Positions 53,901-62,035 of a DNA stretch of 64,000 bases are shown here, piece after piece. The stretch comes from JABDIP01 sp965250245 (GTDB lineage: Bacteria; Pseudomonadota; Alphaproteobacteria; DSM-16000; Inquilinaceae): NCBI GenBank assembly GCA_965250245.1, contig OZ252296.1, forward strand, positions 5,084,001 through 5,148,000, written 5' to 3'. The notes beneath the pieces were generated by a model, which saw only the letters and a list, made by a program, of their open reading frames with translations, did not search any database and had not been told where the DNA came from. Made by a program: the position numbers and the translations under genes. Each line of letters opens with the position of its first letter. Within the stretch, counting starts at the first letter, position 1.

Positions 53901-56451
53901 TGCCGAGGTCGACGCTTTGATTGCCGATCGGATCGAGGACCGGCGGCTGGTTGGCCACCGCCGTGATCGTCACGGTATCCGGCGCCGAGGCGGCCCCGCT
54001 GTTGCTGACGATCAGCTGCGCCACATAGACGCCTTCGAGATCGGCCACGAAGGACGGGTCGGACAGCGATGGATCGACCAGCGTCGCGGTGCTGTCCTGC
54101 GGCACGGTGACCAGGCTCCAGGCAAAGCTGAGCGGTTCGCCCTGGGGATCGCTGGAGCCGCTGCCATCGAGCTGTACCCGCGCACCGGCCCGCACCTGCT
54201 GGTCCGGCCCTGCATCGGCCAAGGGCGGCGGGACAGACGCATCGATCACCACCTGGTCCGGGTCGGAGCTCTGAAGCCCGTCATTGACCACCAGTTCGAC
54301 GACGTATTGGCCAATGAGGTCCGGCACCAGCTCCGGCGTCGGGGTGGCCGTGCCGGTAAGCGCCGCGGTGCTGCCGGCGGGCGCGGAGACGAGCGTCCAG
54401 GCAAAGGTCAACGGGTCCAGATCCGCGTCGCTCGAGCCCGAGCCGTCCAGGGTGACGGGAACGCCCGTGCCAACCGTCTGGTCGGGGCCGGCATCGGCGA
54501 CCGGCCGGTTGTTGGCGATGACGACCGCAATGGCGGGGCGGCCGGGGAGCCCGGCAAAGCTGAATCCCGGCGGAATGGTGTCCAGTATGGTGAGCTGAGC
54601 CAGATAGATGCCGGGTATGTCGGCGGTGAAGGTCGCCGTTGGGTCGATCGACGGTGCCGACGGGATCGACGCCGTGCTGCCCACCGGCTTGTGCAGCAAC
54701 GACCATGTGTGGATGAACTTGCTGCCGGGCTGGGCGTTCGGATCGGATGAACCGGAGCCATCCAGCTGCACCAGTGCTCCCGGCGACACGGTCGCGACAG
54801 GGCCCGCCTCGGCCACCGGGCGAAGATTGCTGTCAATCGGACCAAGAGGGATTCCGGCAATCTGGCCGCCAGGCACATCCAAGGTGCCCACAACCACATG
54901 GTCAGGCGTGGAGTCGACGAAGCCATCGTTGACCACCAGCTGCAGCAGATAGAGGCCCGGCTCGTCGAGAGCCATGGTGGTCACCGAGAGGCTCGGATCG
55001 TCCGGCTGAGCGGTACTTCCGGGCGGTGCATGCACCACCGACCATCGATAGGTCAGCGGATCGAGATCCGAATCGAGCGAGCTGTCGGCATCCAACGTGA
55101 TCGTCGTCGGGGCAGCCGCGGAGAGTTGATCCGGACCGGCATTCGCCATCGGCGCAACATTGTCGGTGCTGAGCACGACGGTGTCGATCTCGCTGGGCTC
55201 CGCGCCGTCGAAAACCGTCAACTGCGCCACATAGGTTCCGGCCACATCGGCCGTGAACCGCGGCCGGACCGCGGCCGGATCGGACAGGGTGGCCACGCTG
55301 CCGGCCGGACGATGGACCAATGCCCAGCGGAAACTGATTTCATCGCGGTCCGGATCGCTGGACCCGGCACCATCAAGCATGACAGGACTGCCGATCGTGA
55401 CGGCCTGATCGAGACCGGCATTCGCGACCGGCGCGGCATTGACCGTGTCGACCACCATCGTGTCGGTTGACGAAGCCCCGGCCGGGTCCGTCGCCGTGAG
55501 CTGCACGACGAAGGCGCCGGCCCCTGCCGTCGCGAGGAAACTCCGCTGATCGAATATCGCCGGGGCCGGGCTGCCGCCGGAGAATGGAGGGGTTGCGTCG
55601 GAGATGCCGGCGAATCCTTCATTGGCAACTATCGTCCAGCGCAAGCTGAGCGGCGCGCCCTCGGGATCGCCCGAACCTTCGGAATCCAGGACCGCATTGG
55701 CGATGAACGGATTGATGGCGAATGGCGGCTCGGCTTCGGCAATCGGCGGCAGATTGTCCGTGCTCGCCGTGACCTGGTCCGGCGCACTTGTCGTCAGCCC
55801 GTCGCCGACCGTCACCTCGGCTTCATAGGTGCCGGCGATGTCGGCGAAGAAGCTGGGGCGGGCGCTGGTCGGGTCGTCCAGCACCGCAGCGCTGCCCGCC
55901 GGCCGGCTGACAAGCACCCATTGATAGCTCAAGAAATCGCCGTCGGAATCGGTGGATCCGGTGGCGTCCAACTCGACGGTCTCGCCGGCGAGCGGGCCGA
56001 TCTTGCGATCGGGGCCGGCATCGGCCAGCGGCGCGCTGTTGACGGTGCTGATGCGGACCGTGCTGGCGGCGCTGGCCGTGGTCCCGTCATCGGCCACCAG
56101 CTCGACCACGTAGTCGCCCGCCACATCCACGGTCAGGCTCGGCTTCACCAGGGTCGGGCCGGTCAGCGCGGCGAGGCTGCCAGGCGGGGCGGTCACAAGC
56201 TGCCAGGAGAGTGTGACGAGATCGCCGTCCGGATCGTAGGTGCCGCCGCCGTTGAGCACGACCGTGTCGCCGGCCTGAACCGTTCTGTCCCGCCCGGCAT
56301 CCGCGACCGGCGGCTGGTTCGGCGATCCCTGCGCCCAGGCCGTCCAGCCACCCGGGCTGCCGGCCCCCCAGTCGTCGTGCCTGCTGATGCCGATGCCGAT
56401 GACGGCGGTAACGATCAGACCCGTGAAAAGAACGACAGCGGGATTGCGCAT
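47950..56451 (-). CDS. giant PKD/VCBS/RHS-repeat surface protein
   Basis: 2833 residues from the ATG at 56451, with AAGGGGG ahead of it; a membrane/signal segment (NPAVVLFTGLIVTAVIGIGI) follows. Domains in order: eight PKD/Ig-like repeats (~45-840, each beginning near PVADAGPDQ), a cadherin-like putative-Ig domain (~840-930), a carboxypeptidase-regulatory-like domain, a region without a name, FG-GAP/VCBS repeats (~1380-1750, e.g. DFNGDGIRDFLV), many YD/RHS repeats (from ~1800, e.g. DRNGNQTTYGYD), the RHS core (GREFDAESGLYFYRARHYD, ending DPLGL) and a unique ~130-residue tail ending CCHAL. RHS proteins encapsulate a C-terminal effector. The tail has no recognised toxin motif. GC is lower than the flanks. 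Confidence 0.9.
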   Translation of the reverse strand: MRNPAVVLFTGLIVTAVIGIGISRHDDWGAGSPGGWTAWAQGSPNQPPVADAGRDRTVQAGDTVVLNGGGTYDPDGDLVTLSWQLVTAPPGSLAALTGPTLVKPSLTVDVAGDYVVELVADDGTTASAASTVRISTVNSAPLADAGPDRKIGPLAGETVELDATGSTDSDGDFLSYQWVLVSRPAGSAAVLDDPTSARPSFFADIAGTYEAEVTVGDGLTTSAPDQVTASTDNLPPIAEAEPPFAINPFIANAVLDSEGSGDPEGAPLSLRWTIVANEGFAGISDATPPFSGGSPAPAIFDQRSFLATAGAGAFVVQLTATDPAGASSTDTMVVDTVNAAPVANAGLDQAVTIGSPVMLDGAGSSDPDRDEISFRWALVHRPAGSVATLSDPAAVRPRFTADVAGTYVAQLTVFDGAEPSEIDTVVLSTDNVAPMANAGPDQLSAAAPTTITLDADSSLDSDLDPLTYRWSVVHAPPGSTAQPDDPSLSVTTMALDEPGLYLLQLVVNDGFVDSTPDHVVVGTLDVPGGQIAGIPLGPIDSNLRPVAEAGPVATVSPGALVQLDGSGSSDPNAQPGSKFIHTWSLLHKPVGSTASIPSAPSIDPTATFTADIPGIYLAQLTILDTIPPGFSFAGLPGRPAIAVVIANNRPVADAGPDQTVGTGVPVTLDGSGSSDADLDPLTFAWTLVSAPAGSTAALTGTATPTPELVPDLIGQYVVELVVNDGLQSSDPDQVVIDASVPPPLADAGPDQQVRAGARVQLDGSGSSDPQGEPLSFAWSLVTVPQDSTATLVDPSLSDPSFVADLEGVYVAQLIVSNSGAASAPDTVTITAVANQPPVLDPIGNQSVDLGTSLAFTLSATDGNGDIPTFAASPAPLPDGMTLNAATGAFSFTPGESQVGDIALTFIASDGVLTDSESVIITVVGAAPGGITALSGRLLDTNDFVDGVETPIVGATVSLLNTGISAVSDAAGNFVLSGVPSGQQVFDIDASTANPAPDGSPYAGFREALTLLAGVTNAVERPFFLPRIATASLTTVDPQVETVVTNAELGVTLTVAPFSAFGPDGDDFTGQLSISEVPLALAPAALPEFLEPGLLITIQPVGVTFDPPAALTMPNTDNLTPGSIAQTWSLDPERGEFGVVGIGRVSTDGSVTETIAGGIVAADWHARLAPATDGKGFLAENFETCCDKLVGSTMAVGTGGLTVTHELVGYTSFGETRSPELTYDSLTADPQPVVISDTVIVPIAARATAYSTRLRVGGIDRGEELFTRGTGIPDGLATIRQSVQFDASPFASGVYPFQLLKTSNYQVSRLTSSQLGEVIVNNQQTSPFGAGWNIDGFDRLVARGTQALLLRGDGSMFRYPGITLNEQPEFRDFDYGSIGEAPIEDFVSPAADFNGDGIRDFLVSFAEEGDIPDTGESFVRLFLGDGDGGFPVNRVLKTSDTVSCGEGCEATTSEVIPGDFNGDGVTDVLVSDVGVSELKFFPGLTAGFFDAPTTIPVSATIGSAVIKAADFDGDGIDDIVLASRFSAGITLLLSDGSGAFPIERDISNVTGESVINLFPADINNDGAVDLVVHELVTQGLRSSFAVALNDGLGNFTPVTGPFSGVAQDSLTKPVDVDGDGNLDLVAIGVSTQAALQYYWGDGEGNFARDLPDRPNLAIIQDSSLPGDSGDFILQDATDIDGDGDGDFVVSYRFNFGLATVLLYFNDGVGNVPDRLDVPTQFGDIDELQFDDIAGDGLKNLFVRGDGMSSTILVSSLADAIGTAAGTFSTPQGDFSRLTRSVGGTFSRRMKDGTTFNFDTDGLQTSVVDRNGNQTTYGYDVAGRLTTITDPAGLVTTLTYTGGLISSIEDPAGRFTFFEHDAAGNLIKITDPDGSIRQFAYDERHRMISQTSKRGFVTHYEYNFAGRAIGGRRADGSLVRLAPRELVGVVNPMQGIGGKTTPAPFEVPEDAISVFTDPNGNELRFTLDRFGGATEVTDGLGRLVGIERNDDGRPTLVTSPRGFFRSAEYDLLGNIRERRLAIGQPEERVITFEHEPLFSRLIRVSDPRDGTILLDYDQSGNLIESIDADGNRSEFAYQDAACPGFLTRVAAAVGTAQEVARTVGYDPVTCRETQSTDNLGNVRISSYDPAGNLVTITDQALRVMRFEYDQMNRLTKLVEPTNTDPAPLCGTPGVTCLDYDIAGNLQFVTDGNGNVTEFVFDERDRLIQTIDPLNLSEFNTYDAAGNLRSVTDRRGRRTEFEYDAADQIVRQIFDAGAPGQTVRTYGYDQDGNLTSVSDVDSALTIERDAIGRVRLVSTSGSPAQPAVDLVSTYDSNDNRLTLTDPTGVTVYQYSARNFMESVLPPGLASAIVIAYDEAGRRSGITRPNGIASVFGYDAASRPDLIEHGAGASILASFDYDYTPASRVDRLTQTRSDLVVEAVLDYGYEAFDQLVTATHPVPFTPAESFAHDPAGNLLRWPGQAVDATIGAGNRLLQDEVYCYDYDANGNRESRTLRDQAGACTGAVTAYTHDAENRLVRVDFPDGTFAAYRYDALGRRIEKDVNGVVTRYVYDGEDILLEYDGSNVLRARYTHGPDIDDPLLMQRDVDGDGLFALTEQFHYHTDVLGSVVALTDSAGEPVRSYLYTAFGTVADEFGLLENPYTFTGREFDAESGLYFYRARHYDGVAGRFLQEDPIGYLGGDPNLYRYARNSPGNFTDPLGLELLLVAGVGTSAVGPTGGFEGSAGKAVSFNLFCTQIADFNAFGAGAGINASADAFVGVFKGDRVTDIAGHTGNVNVNIGPISISVFLTPGTLDFEGVTAGVGTPFPAPGGLTLSDTNVDENSIENTGPCCHAL

Positions 56452-56876
56452 AATGCCCCCTTGCCCGGCCAAGCTGTGTCCAGCTCCGGTCGAAAAAACT
56501 GGCTTAGGTCGTGACGTCGCGTTCCGCGCCCTCACAGGCGAGACGGCGCGGTTCCGGCGATCTTGTTACGGAAATGCTGAAACAAAGAGCTGATTCATCG
56601 CCTCAAACCCCATTGAGAACGACGGATTATCAATGCGCCCCCCGAGAATGGCATGGACTTCCGATGGAGCGCCCAAGCAACTATCAGTAGAGTTGTCGCG
56701 CCAGTCAAATCAGAATTTGTTGGATCGAAATCAGCTCATGTTATATCCGCCGCTCTCGGACAAGCGGACTCCGGGGGTGCCGGGCGATCGCTGACCGAGG
56801 CCGGCAGGAGACTGACCCGGACAGTTTGTCGCAGGCCGAGCGGCCGGCTCGGGACGATCGAAGGGCCTGACGCGAC
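56452..56876. other. gap between the RHS gene and dnaA, A/T-rich
   Basis: The region at 56570-56760 is clearly more A/T-rich than the chromosome average. It probably contains the RHS gene promoter and the end of dnaA transcription. No DnaA-box cluster (TTATCCACA) was seen; the nearest is TTATCAATG. No gene was found. Confidence 0.5.
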
Positions 56877-58265
56877 CTAGTTCTCCAGCATCCGCCGGAG
56901 CAGCTCGACATCCTCGGCGAAGGAGCGGTCGCCGGAGCAGAGCTCGTCGATCTTGCGCACCGCGTGCATCACCGTGGTGTGGTCGCGGCCGCCGAACTTG
57001 CGGCCGATCTCCGGCAGGGAGCGGGCGGTGAGCTGCTTGGCGAGGTACATCGCCACCTGGCGCGGCCGCGCGACGGAGCGCGAGCGGCGGGCGGAATGCA
57101 TGTCGGCGATCTTGATGTTGTAGTGCTCGGCGACCTTCTTCTGGATCTCGTCGATGGTCACCCGGCGGTCATTGGCGCGCAGCAGGTCGTGCAGCAGCTC
57201 CTGGGCCGAGTCCAGCGTCACCGGCCGGCCGACCAGCTCGGCATGGGCGACCAGCCGGTTCAGGGCGCCTTCCAGCTCGCGGACGTTTGAGGTGATCTTG
57301 TAGGCGAGGTATTCCAGCACCTTGTCGGGGATGCGCACCGACTGCCGCTCGGCCTTGGCCTGCAGGATGCCCAGGCGCAGCTCGTAGGTGGTGGGGTGGA
57401 TGTCGGCGACGAGGCCCCAGCCGAGGCGGGAGCGCAGCCGCTCCTCCATGCCTTCCAGGTCCGAGGGCGACTTGTCGGCGGAGATCACCACCTGGCGGTT
57501 CTGGTCCACCAGGGCGTTGAAGGTGTGGAAGAACTCCTCCTGGGTGGATTCCTTGCCGGAGATGAACTGCACGTCGTCGATCATCAGCACGTCGACGGAG
57601 CGGAACATCTCCTTGAAGCCCATGGTGTGCTTGTACCGGAGCGCCCGAATGAACTGGTACATGAACTTCTCGGCCGACAGGTACAGCACCCGGCGCTCGG
57701 GCTGCTGCTTGCGGATGTGCCAGGCGATGGCGTGCATCAGATGGGTCTTGCCCAGGCCGACGCCGCCATAGAGGAACAGCGGGTTGAAGGTGACCCTTGT
57801 GGCCTCGGCGACCCGGCGGGCGGCGGCGTGCGCCAACTCGTTCGGCTTGCCGACCACGAAATTGTCGAAGGCGAAGCGCGGGTCCAGCGGCGCGCCGATC
57901 TCCCGTTCGTCGATGGGCGCGTCCATGGCCGAGATCCCGGCGGACGCCCCGGCGGCAAGCGCCGGCGCGGACGGACGATCGCCCGAGGCACGGGACATGG
58001 CGCTCTTGGTGGACGCGACGAAGATCTCCACCGCCTGGACGGAGCTGTTCTCGATCGACCACAGGGCGCGCAGCCGGTCGGCGAAATGGGCCAGGACCCA
58101 GTCGCGCATGAACCGGGTCGGCACCGAGATCCGCACCGCGCCGTCATCGACGTCCGCCAGGGTCAGGGGCTTCAGCCAGCTGCGATACGCAGCCTCGCCG
58201 ACTTCCTCCCGCAAGCGCCCGCGCACACGCGCCCATTGCTGATCGATTACCGTACCCGTGGACAT
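56877..58265 (-). CDS. dnaA: chromosomal replication initiator DnaA
   Basis: 462 residues from the ATG at 58265 (MSTGTVIDQQWARV). Domain I is at 1-80 (WLKPLTLADVDDGAVRISVP). The AAA+ domain has Walker A YGGVGLGKTHLMHAI, Walker B VDVLMIDDVQFISGKESTQEEFFHTFN and sensor 2 around NVRELEGALNRL. The DNA-binding domain shows ARPRQVAMYLAKQLTARSLPEIGRKFGGRDHTTVMHAVRKI, carrying the signature that reads DnaA boxes. It opens the replication origin. It is followed by the RHS gene and preceded by rpsT, an order common in alphaproteobacteria. Confidence 0.98.
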   Translation of the reverse strand: MSTGTVIDQQWARVRGRLREEVGEAAYRSWLKPLTLADVDDGAVRISVPTRFMRDWVLAHFADRLRALWSIENSSVQAVEIFVASTKSAMSRASGDRPSAPALAAGASAGISAMDAPIDEREIGAPLDPRFAFDNFVVGKPNELAHAAARRVAEATRVTFNPLFLYGGVGLGKTHLMHAIAWHIRKQQPERRVLYLSAEKFMYQFIRALRYKHTMGFKEMFRSVDVLMIDDVQFISGKESTQEEFFHTFNALVDQNRQVVISADKSPSDLEGMEERLRSRLGWGLVADIHPTTYELRLGILQAKAERQSVRIPDKVLEYLAYKITSNVRELEGALNRLVAHAELVGRPVTLDSAQELLHDLLRANDRRVTIDEIQKKVAEHYNIKIADMHSARRSRSVARPRQVAMYLAKQLTARSLPEIGRKFGGRDHTTVMHAVRKIDELCSGDRSFAEDVELLRRMLEN

Positions 58266-58797
58266 CTGAACCTTCCCTGTAACCGCCCGCACTTCCGCAG
58301 CGTCGACCCACGACCGCTTTGGGACGCCACAACCCGGCTCGATCGAACCGCCGTTTTGACTATGCGATGCCCCGCCCCCTTACAGTGTTCTGCCAACCGG
58401 TTTTGGTCCGGTCCAGGCGTTATTGTTGGCCCACGTCAAGGCAATACAAGTCCTTCTCGGGTCTTATAAGACCTTCCCCAACCCGATTTAAGTTGTACTT
58501 TGGTATTCTTCGCCCGCTGGCCGGGTGAATGCTTAGCGACTTAAAGCATTCACCCCATCGTATCTGGTGGCCTTCGATCCATCTGGCGGCGATTTGTTAC
58601 TTCGCCATGGATTTCTGTTTGGCGAACTCATCCGAACATCATAGGCGCGACGTTTACGGCTGACAACGGAACAAAAGAGGACCGGCGGAAAAAAGCACAA
58701 ATCGTTCGCGATCGAAGCCGTGGCCGGCGGCCACGTTTTCCAGGCGCCGCGCCGCTTTGCGGTGCGGTCCGGGCAGTGGCCTCCCGTTCGGTGCCGG
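58266..58797. other. dnaA-rpsT intergenic region with strong hairpin
   Basis: 532 bases. GGGTGAATGCTT (58523-58534) pairs perfectly with AAGCATTCACCC (58544-58555), a 12-bp stem with a 9-base loop. Downstream toward dnaA lies a smaller palindrome, GTCTTATAAGAC (58455-58466). This stretch must hold the dnaA promoter. No clear -10/-35 pair or canonical DnaA boxes were identified by eye, so its use as oriC is not supported. Confidence 0.6.
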
Positions 58798-59058
58798 CTA
58801 GAGTGCGCGGATACGCCGCGACAGGCGGGACAGACGCCGCGCCGCGGTGTTCCGATGCAGAACGCCCTTGGTGACGCCGCGGTGGATCTCGGGCTGGGCC
58901 GCCCGGTAGGCGGTCGCCGCGGCCTCCTTGTCGCCGCTCTCGATCGCCAGCTCGACCTGCTTCACGAAGGTCCGGATGCGGCTGATGCGATTGCGGTTCA
59001 CCGCCGTGCGGCGGACTGTCTGACGGATACGTTTCTTTGCTGAACGATGATTGGCCAT
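58798..59058 (-). CDS. rpsT: 30S ribosomal protein S20
   Basis: 86 residues, typical length. The start MANHRSAKKRIRQTVRRTAVNRNRISRIRTFVKQVE and the C-terminal LHRNTAARRLSRLSRRI are fully characteristic of bS20, which binds 16S rRNA. The gene is on the minus strand upstream of dnaA, as in many alphaproteobacteria. Its transcript may end at the hairpin at 58523-58555. Confidence 0.98.
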   Translation of the reverse strand: MANHRSAKKRIRQTVRRTAVNRNRISRIRTFVKQVELAIESGDKEAAATAYRAAQPEIHRGVTKGVLHRNTAARRLSRLSRRIRAL

Positions 59059-59180
59059 GCGTGGTGTCCGTGGCGGCCGGCCCGCCTGAATTTCAAGAGG
59101 CGGGCCTTATAGTCGCGGCCCTGCCGGGCGTCAAGAAGAGTCGTCCTGGCCGCGGCGCCGGCCCGCTCCCCCGCCCGCCA

Positions 59181-59290
59181 GAATCGGGGACAGTATACTT
59201 AACTCATAATATGGGGACAGTATATCCAACTCAGTCGCGAGTTAGATATACTGTCCCCATATTATGAGTTAAGTATACTGTCCCCGATTC
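59181..59290. repeat. 110-bp palindrome with repeated GGGGACAGTATA core
   Basis: 52-base arms (59181-59232 and 59239-59290) match at 51 of 52 positions around a 6-base centre (AGTCGC). Each arm holds two copies of GGGGACAGTATA, one starting at 59187 and one at 59213, with TTAACTCATAATAT between. It is related to the palindrome at 22094-22210. It lies between rpsT upstream DNA and the enoyl-CoA hydratase stop. Confidence 0.92.
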
Positions 59291-59293
59291 CCT

Positions 59294-60067
59294 CTACCGG
59301 TTCTTGAAGTCGGGCTGGCGCTTTTCGGCGAAGGCGGCCATGCCCTCCTTTTGGTCCTCGGTGGCGAAGGTGGCGTGGAACACCCGGCGCTCGAACAGGA
59401 TGCCTTCGGTCATGCTGGTCTCGTAGGCGCGGTTCACCGCCTCCTTGGCCATCAGGACGATCGGCTGGGACATGTCGCCGATGCGGTCGGCGACCTTGAC
59501 CGCCTCGTCCAGCAGCTCGGCGGTCGGCACCACCCGGCTGACCAACCCGCTGCGCTCGGCCTCGTGCGCGTCCATCATCCGGCCGGTCAGGCACATCTCC
59601 ATCGCCTTGGACTTGCCGACGAAGCGGGTCAGGCGCTGGGTGCCGCCGGAGCCGGGAATGGTGCCGATGGTGATCTCCGGCTGGCCGAACTTGGCGTTCT
59701 CCGCGGCGATGATGAAGTCGCACATCATCGCCATCTCGCAGCCGCCGCCCAGCGCATAGCCGGCCACCGCGGCGATCACCGGCTTGCGGGTGCTGGACAG
59801 GCGCTGCCAGTCGTCGATGAAGTTGCCGCTGAACGCCTCCATGAAGGTCTTGTCGGCCATCTCCTTGATGTCGGCTCCGGCGGCGAAGGCCTTCTCCGAG
59901 CCGGTCAGGACGATGCAGGCGACGGCCTCGTCGGCCTCGAAGGCGTCCAGCGCCTGGGCCAGCTCGGTGATCATGGCATCGTTGAGCGCGTTCAGCGCCT
60001 TGGGGCGGTTCAGGGTGATCACCCCCGTCTTGCCGCGCGTCTCAACGATGATGGTCTCATAAGGCAT
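59294..60067 (-). CDS. enoyl-CoA hydratase (crotonase family)
   Basis: 257 residues from the ATG at 60067 (MPYETIIVETRG); the upstream open frame is rejected. Marks: NRPKALNALNDAMITELAQAL, the oxyanion AFAAGADIKEM, VAGYALGGGCEMAMMCDFIIA, and the catalytic Glu pair region FGQPEITIGTIPGSGGTQRL, where both Glu residues are present. It hydrates enoyl-CoA in fatty acid beta-oxidation. It belongs to the set found between rpsT and mutM in many alphaproteobacteria. Confidence 0.95.
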   Translation of the reverse strand: MPYETIIVETRGKTGVITLNRPKALNALNDAMITELAQALDAFEADEAVACIVLTGSEKAFAAGADIKEMADKTFMEAFSGNFIDDWQRLSSTRKPVIAAVAGYALGGGCEMAMMCDFIIAAENAKFGQPEITIGTIPGSGGTQRLTRFVGKSKAMEMCLTGRMMDAHEAERSGLVSRVVPTAELLDEAVKVADRIGDMSQPIVLMAKEAVNRAYETSMTEGILFERRVFHATFATEDQKEGMAAFAEKRQPDFKNR

Positions 60068-60228
60068 GCTGGGCGAACTCCCGGGAGGTCCTGGATGTCG
60101 GTCGCCGCGCCGGCCGGCGCTGACGCCGCCGGCTTCCGCCGTGGGCCGATGGGCCCGACGGGCGGGCGGCGACACCGGACCCGGTCGGTGCGGGCCGGCG
60201 CCGCCGTCGCGGCGGCACTGCTATAGCA

Positions 60229-61080
60229 TCACCTCTGCTTCGACGGACAATAGAAAGTGCTGCGGCCGGCCTGAACCAGGCGGCGAACTCCGCCGGTACG
60301 CTCCGGCGCGCAGTGACAGTCGCCGCAGGGCTCGCCCTCGCGGCCATAGACCGTCCAGGCATGCTGGAAATAGCCCAGCTCGCCGTCGGTCTGGACATAG
60401 TCGCGCAGTGACGAGCCGCCGGCGGCGATGGCCGCGGTCAGGACCTCCCGGATCGCCGGCACGAGCCGCTCGGCCCGCCGGCCAGCGACGCTGGCGGCCA
60501 GCCGCCTCGGCGAGATCCCGGACAGGTACAGCGCCTCGCAGACATAGATGTTGCCCAGCCCGGCGACGACGCGCTGGTCCAGCAGCGCCGATTTGATCGG
60601 CGTCCGCCGTCCGGCCAGCTGCGCCGTCAGATAGGGCGCGTTGAAGGCGTTGCCCAGCGGTTCGGGCCCGAGATCGGCCAGAAGCCGGTGGCGGTCGAGG
60701 TCGTCGGCGGCCACCAAATCCATCATGCCGAACCGGCGGGCGTCATTGAAGGCGACCACGGCGCCGTTGCCGGCGTGGAACACCACGTGGTCGTGGGCCT
60801 GGAGCGCGAAGCCGTTCGCCTGGTCCGGGGGCGAGACCATCATGCGGCCGGACATGCCCAGATGGATCATCAGCACCATGCCGTCGTCCAGATGGGCGAG
60901 GATGTACTTGGCGCGCCGGGTGATGCGATCGATCCGGCGGCCCGTCAGCCGCTCGGCGAAGCGCTCGGGCAGCGGGAACCGCAGGTCCGGCCGGTTCTGG
61001 TCGACCCGGCGCAGGACCTGCCCCGCCAGGGTCGCGGAGAGGCCGCGGCAGACGGTTTCGACCTCGGGGAGTTCAGGCAT
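60229..61080 (-). CDS. mutM: formamidopyrimidine-DNA glycosylase
   Basis: 283 residues. The N-terminal catalytic proline and Glu are in MPELPEVETVCRGL, Lys in RRAKYILAHLDDGMVLMIHLGMSGRM, and the H2TH motif around NIYVCEALYLSGISP. The enzyme removes 8-oxoguanine and nicks the abasic site. The C-terminal zinc finger is unusual: EPCGDCHC is present, but the last motif reads FYCPSKQR where CPxCQR is expected, so the fourth Cys is replaced by Lys and an extra Cys appears earlier. Divergent from ubiE. Confidence 0.95.
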   Translation of the reverse strand: MPELPEVETVCRGLSATLAGQVLRRVDQNRPDLRFPLPERFAERLTGRRIDRITRRAKYILAHLDDGMVLMIHLGMSGRMMVSPPDQANGFALQAHDHVVFHAGNGAVVAFNDARRFGMMDLVAADDLDRHRLLADLGPEPLGNAFNAPYLTAQLAGRRTPIKSALLDQRVVAGLGNIYVCEALYLSGISPRRLAASVAGRRAERLVPAIREVLTAAIAAGGSSLRDYVQTDGELGYFQHAWTVYGREGEPCGDCHCAPERTGGVRRLVQAGRSTFYCPSKQR

Positions 61081-61126
61081 GGCGGGACGCTAGCAACTCC
61101 CGCAGGCCGGCGCTATGGTCCGCGCC

Positions 61127-61906
61127 ATGGCAGAAGAGAAGACCGAGTCAGAGGCGCGCGCAGGGCCCGAATCCCGCTGGTTCGGGGAGCGCGCGGTTGA
61201 GCCGGAGGAGAAGACCGCGCTGGTCCGCGGCGTCTTTTCCAGCGTCGCCACCCGCTACGACCTGATGAATGATCTGATGAGCGGCGGCATCCACCGGCTG
61301 TGGAAGGCGCGGCTGATCGCCGCCATCCGGCCGCGCCCCGGAGAGCGGCTGCTGGACGTGGCCGGCGGCACCGGCGACATCTCCCTGAAGTTCCTGGCGG
61401 CGGCCGGTCCGGGGGCGGGTGCGACGATCTGCGATCTGAGCGAGGACATGGTGCGGGTCGGCCGTGACCGGGCGATCGACCGGGGCCGGGTCGCCGGGCT
61501 CGATTTCGTCGTCGGCAACGCGGAATCCCTGCCGGTGGCGGACGCCTCCGTCGACGTCTACACCATCGCCTTCGGCCTCAGGAACGTGACCCGCATCGAC
61601 CCTGCGCTGGCCGAGGCCCGCAGGGTCCTCAAGCCCGGCGGCCGCTTCTTCTGCCTGGAATTCAGCCGGGTGGTGCTGCCGGTGCTGCGGCGGCTCTACG
61701 ACGCCTATTCCTACGCCGCGATCCCGCGCCTGGGCGCCCTGGTCGCCGGCGACCGCGACAGCTACCAATACCTGGTGGAGAGCATCCGCAAGTTTCCCGA
61801 CCAGCCTGCCCTGGCCGAACGCATGACCGCAGCGGGCCTGTCACGGGCCGGCTGGCAGAACCTGTCCGGCGGCATCGCCGCCATCCACACCGGCTGGCGA
61901 ACCTGA
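61127..61906 (+). CDS. ubiE: demethylubiquinone/demethylmenaquinone C-methyltransferase UbiE
   Basis: 259 residues from the ATG at 61127; the ATG at 61115 adds four residues and cannot be excluded. Conserved: VRGVFSSVATRYDLMNDLMSGGIHRLWK, SAM motif LLDVAGGTGDISLKFL, YTIAFGLRNVTRIDPALAEARRVLKPGGRFFCLEFS. It methylates the C2 position of ubiquinone (or menaquinone) precursors. ubiB, often directly next, is absent. Confidence 0.96.
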   Translation: MAEEKTESEARAGPESRWFGERAVEPEEKTALVRGVFSSVATRYDLMNDLMSGGIHRLWKARLIAAIRPRPGERLLDVAGGTGDISLKFLAAAGPGAGATICDLSEDMVRVGRDRAIDRGRVAGLDFVVGNAESLPVADASVDVYTIAFGLRNVTRIDPALAEARRVLKPGGRFFCLEFSRVVLPVLRRLYDAYSYAAIPRLGALVAGDRDSYQYLVESIRKFPDQPALAERMTAAGLSRAGWQNLSGGIAAIHTGWRT

Positions 61907-62035
61907 CGCAATCGTCCGCTCACGGGGGCGGGGGAGCGGGCCGGTGCCGGTTGGAACAACCCTCCGCTGCGCCATTTTGTCGCCACGCTCGACCATTAGG
62001 CGGAACCGGCTTTGAAACGAACGGGGCGCTTAAGC

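Noticed and set aside
56653..56880. 75-residue + strand frame before dnaA's end
   Set aside because: No ribosome site and no recognisable family; overlaps the dnaA stop.
56452..58797. oriC beside dnaA
   Set aside because: The flanks of dnaA are A/T-richer than average, but no cluster of TTATCCACA boxes was found on either strand by eye.
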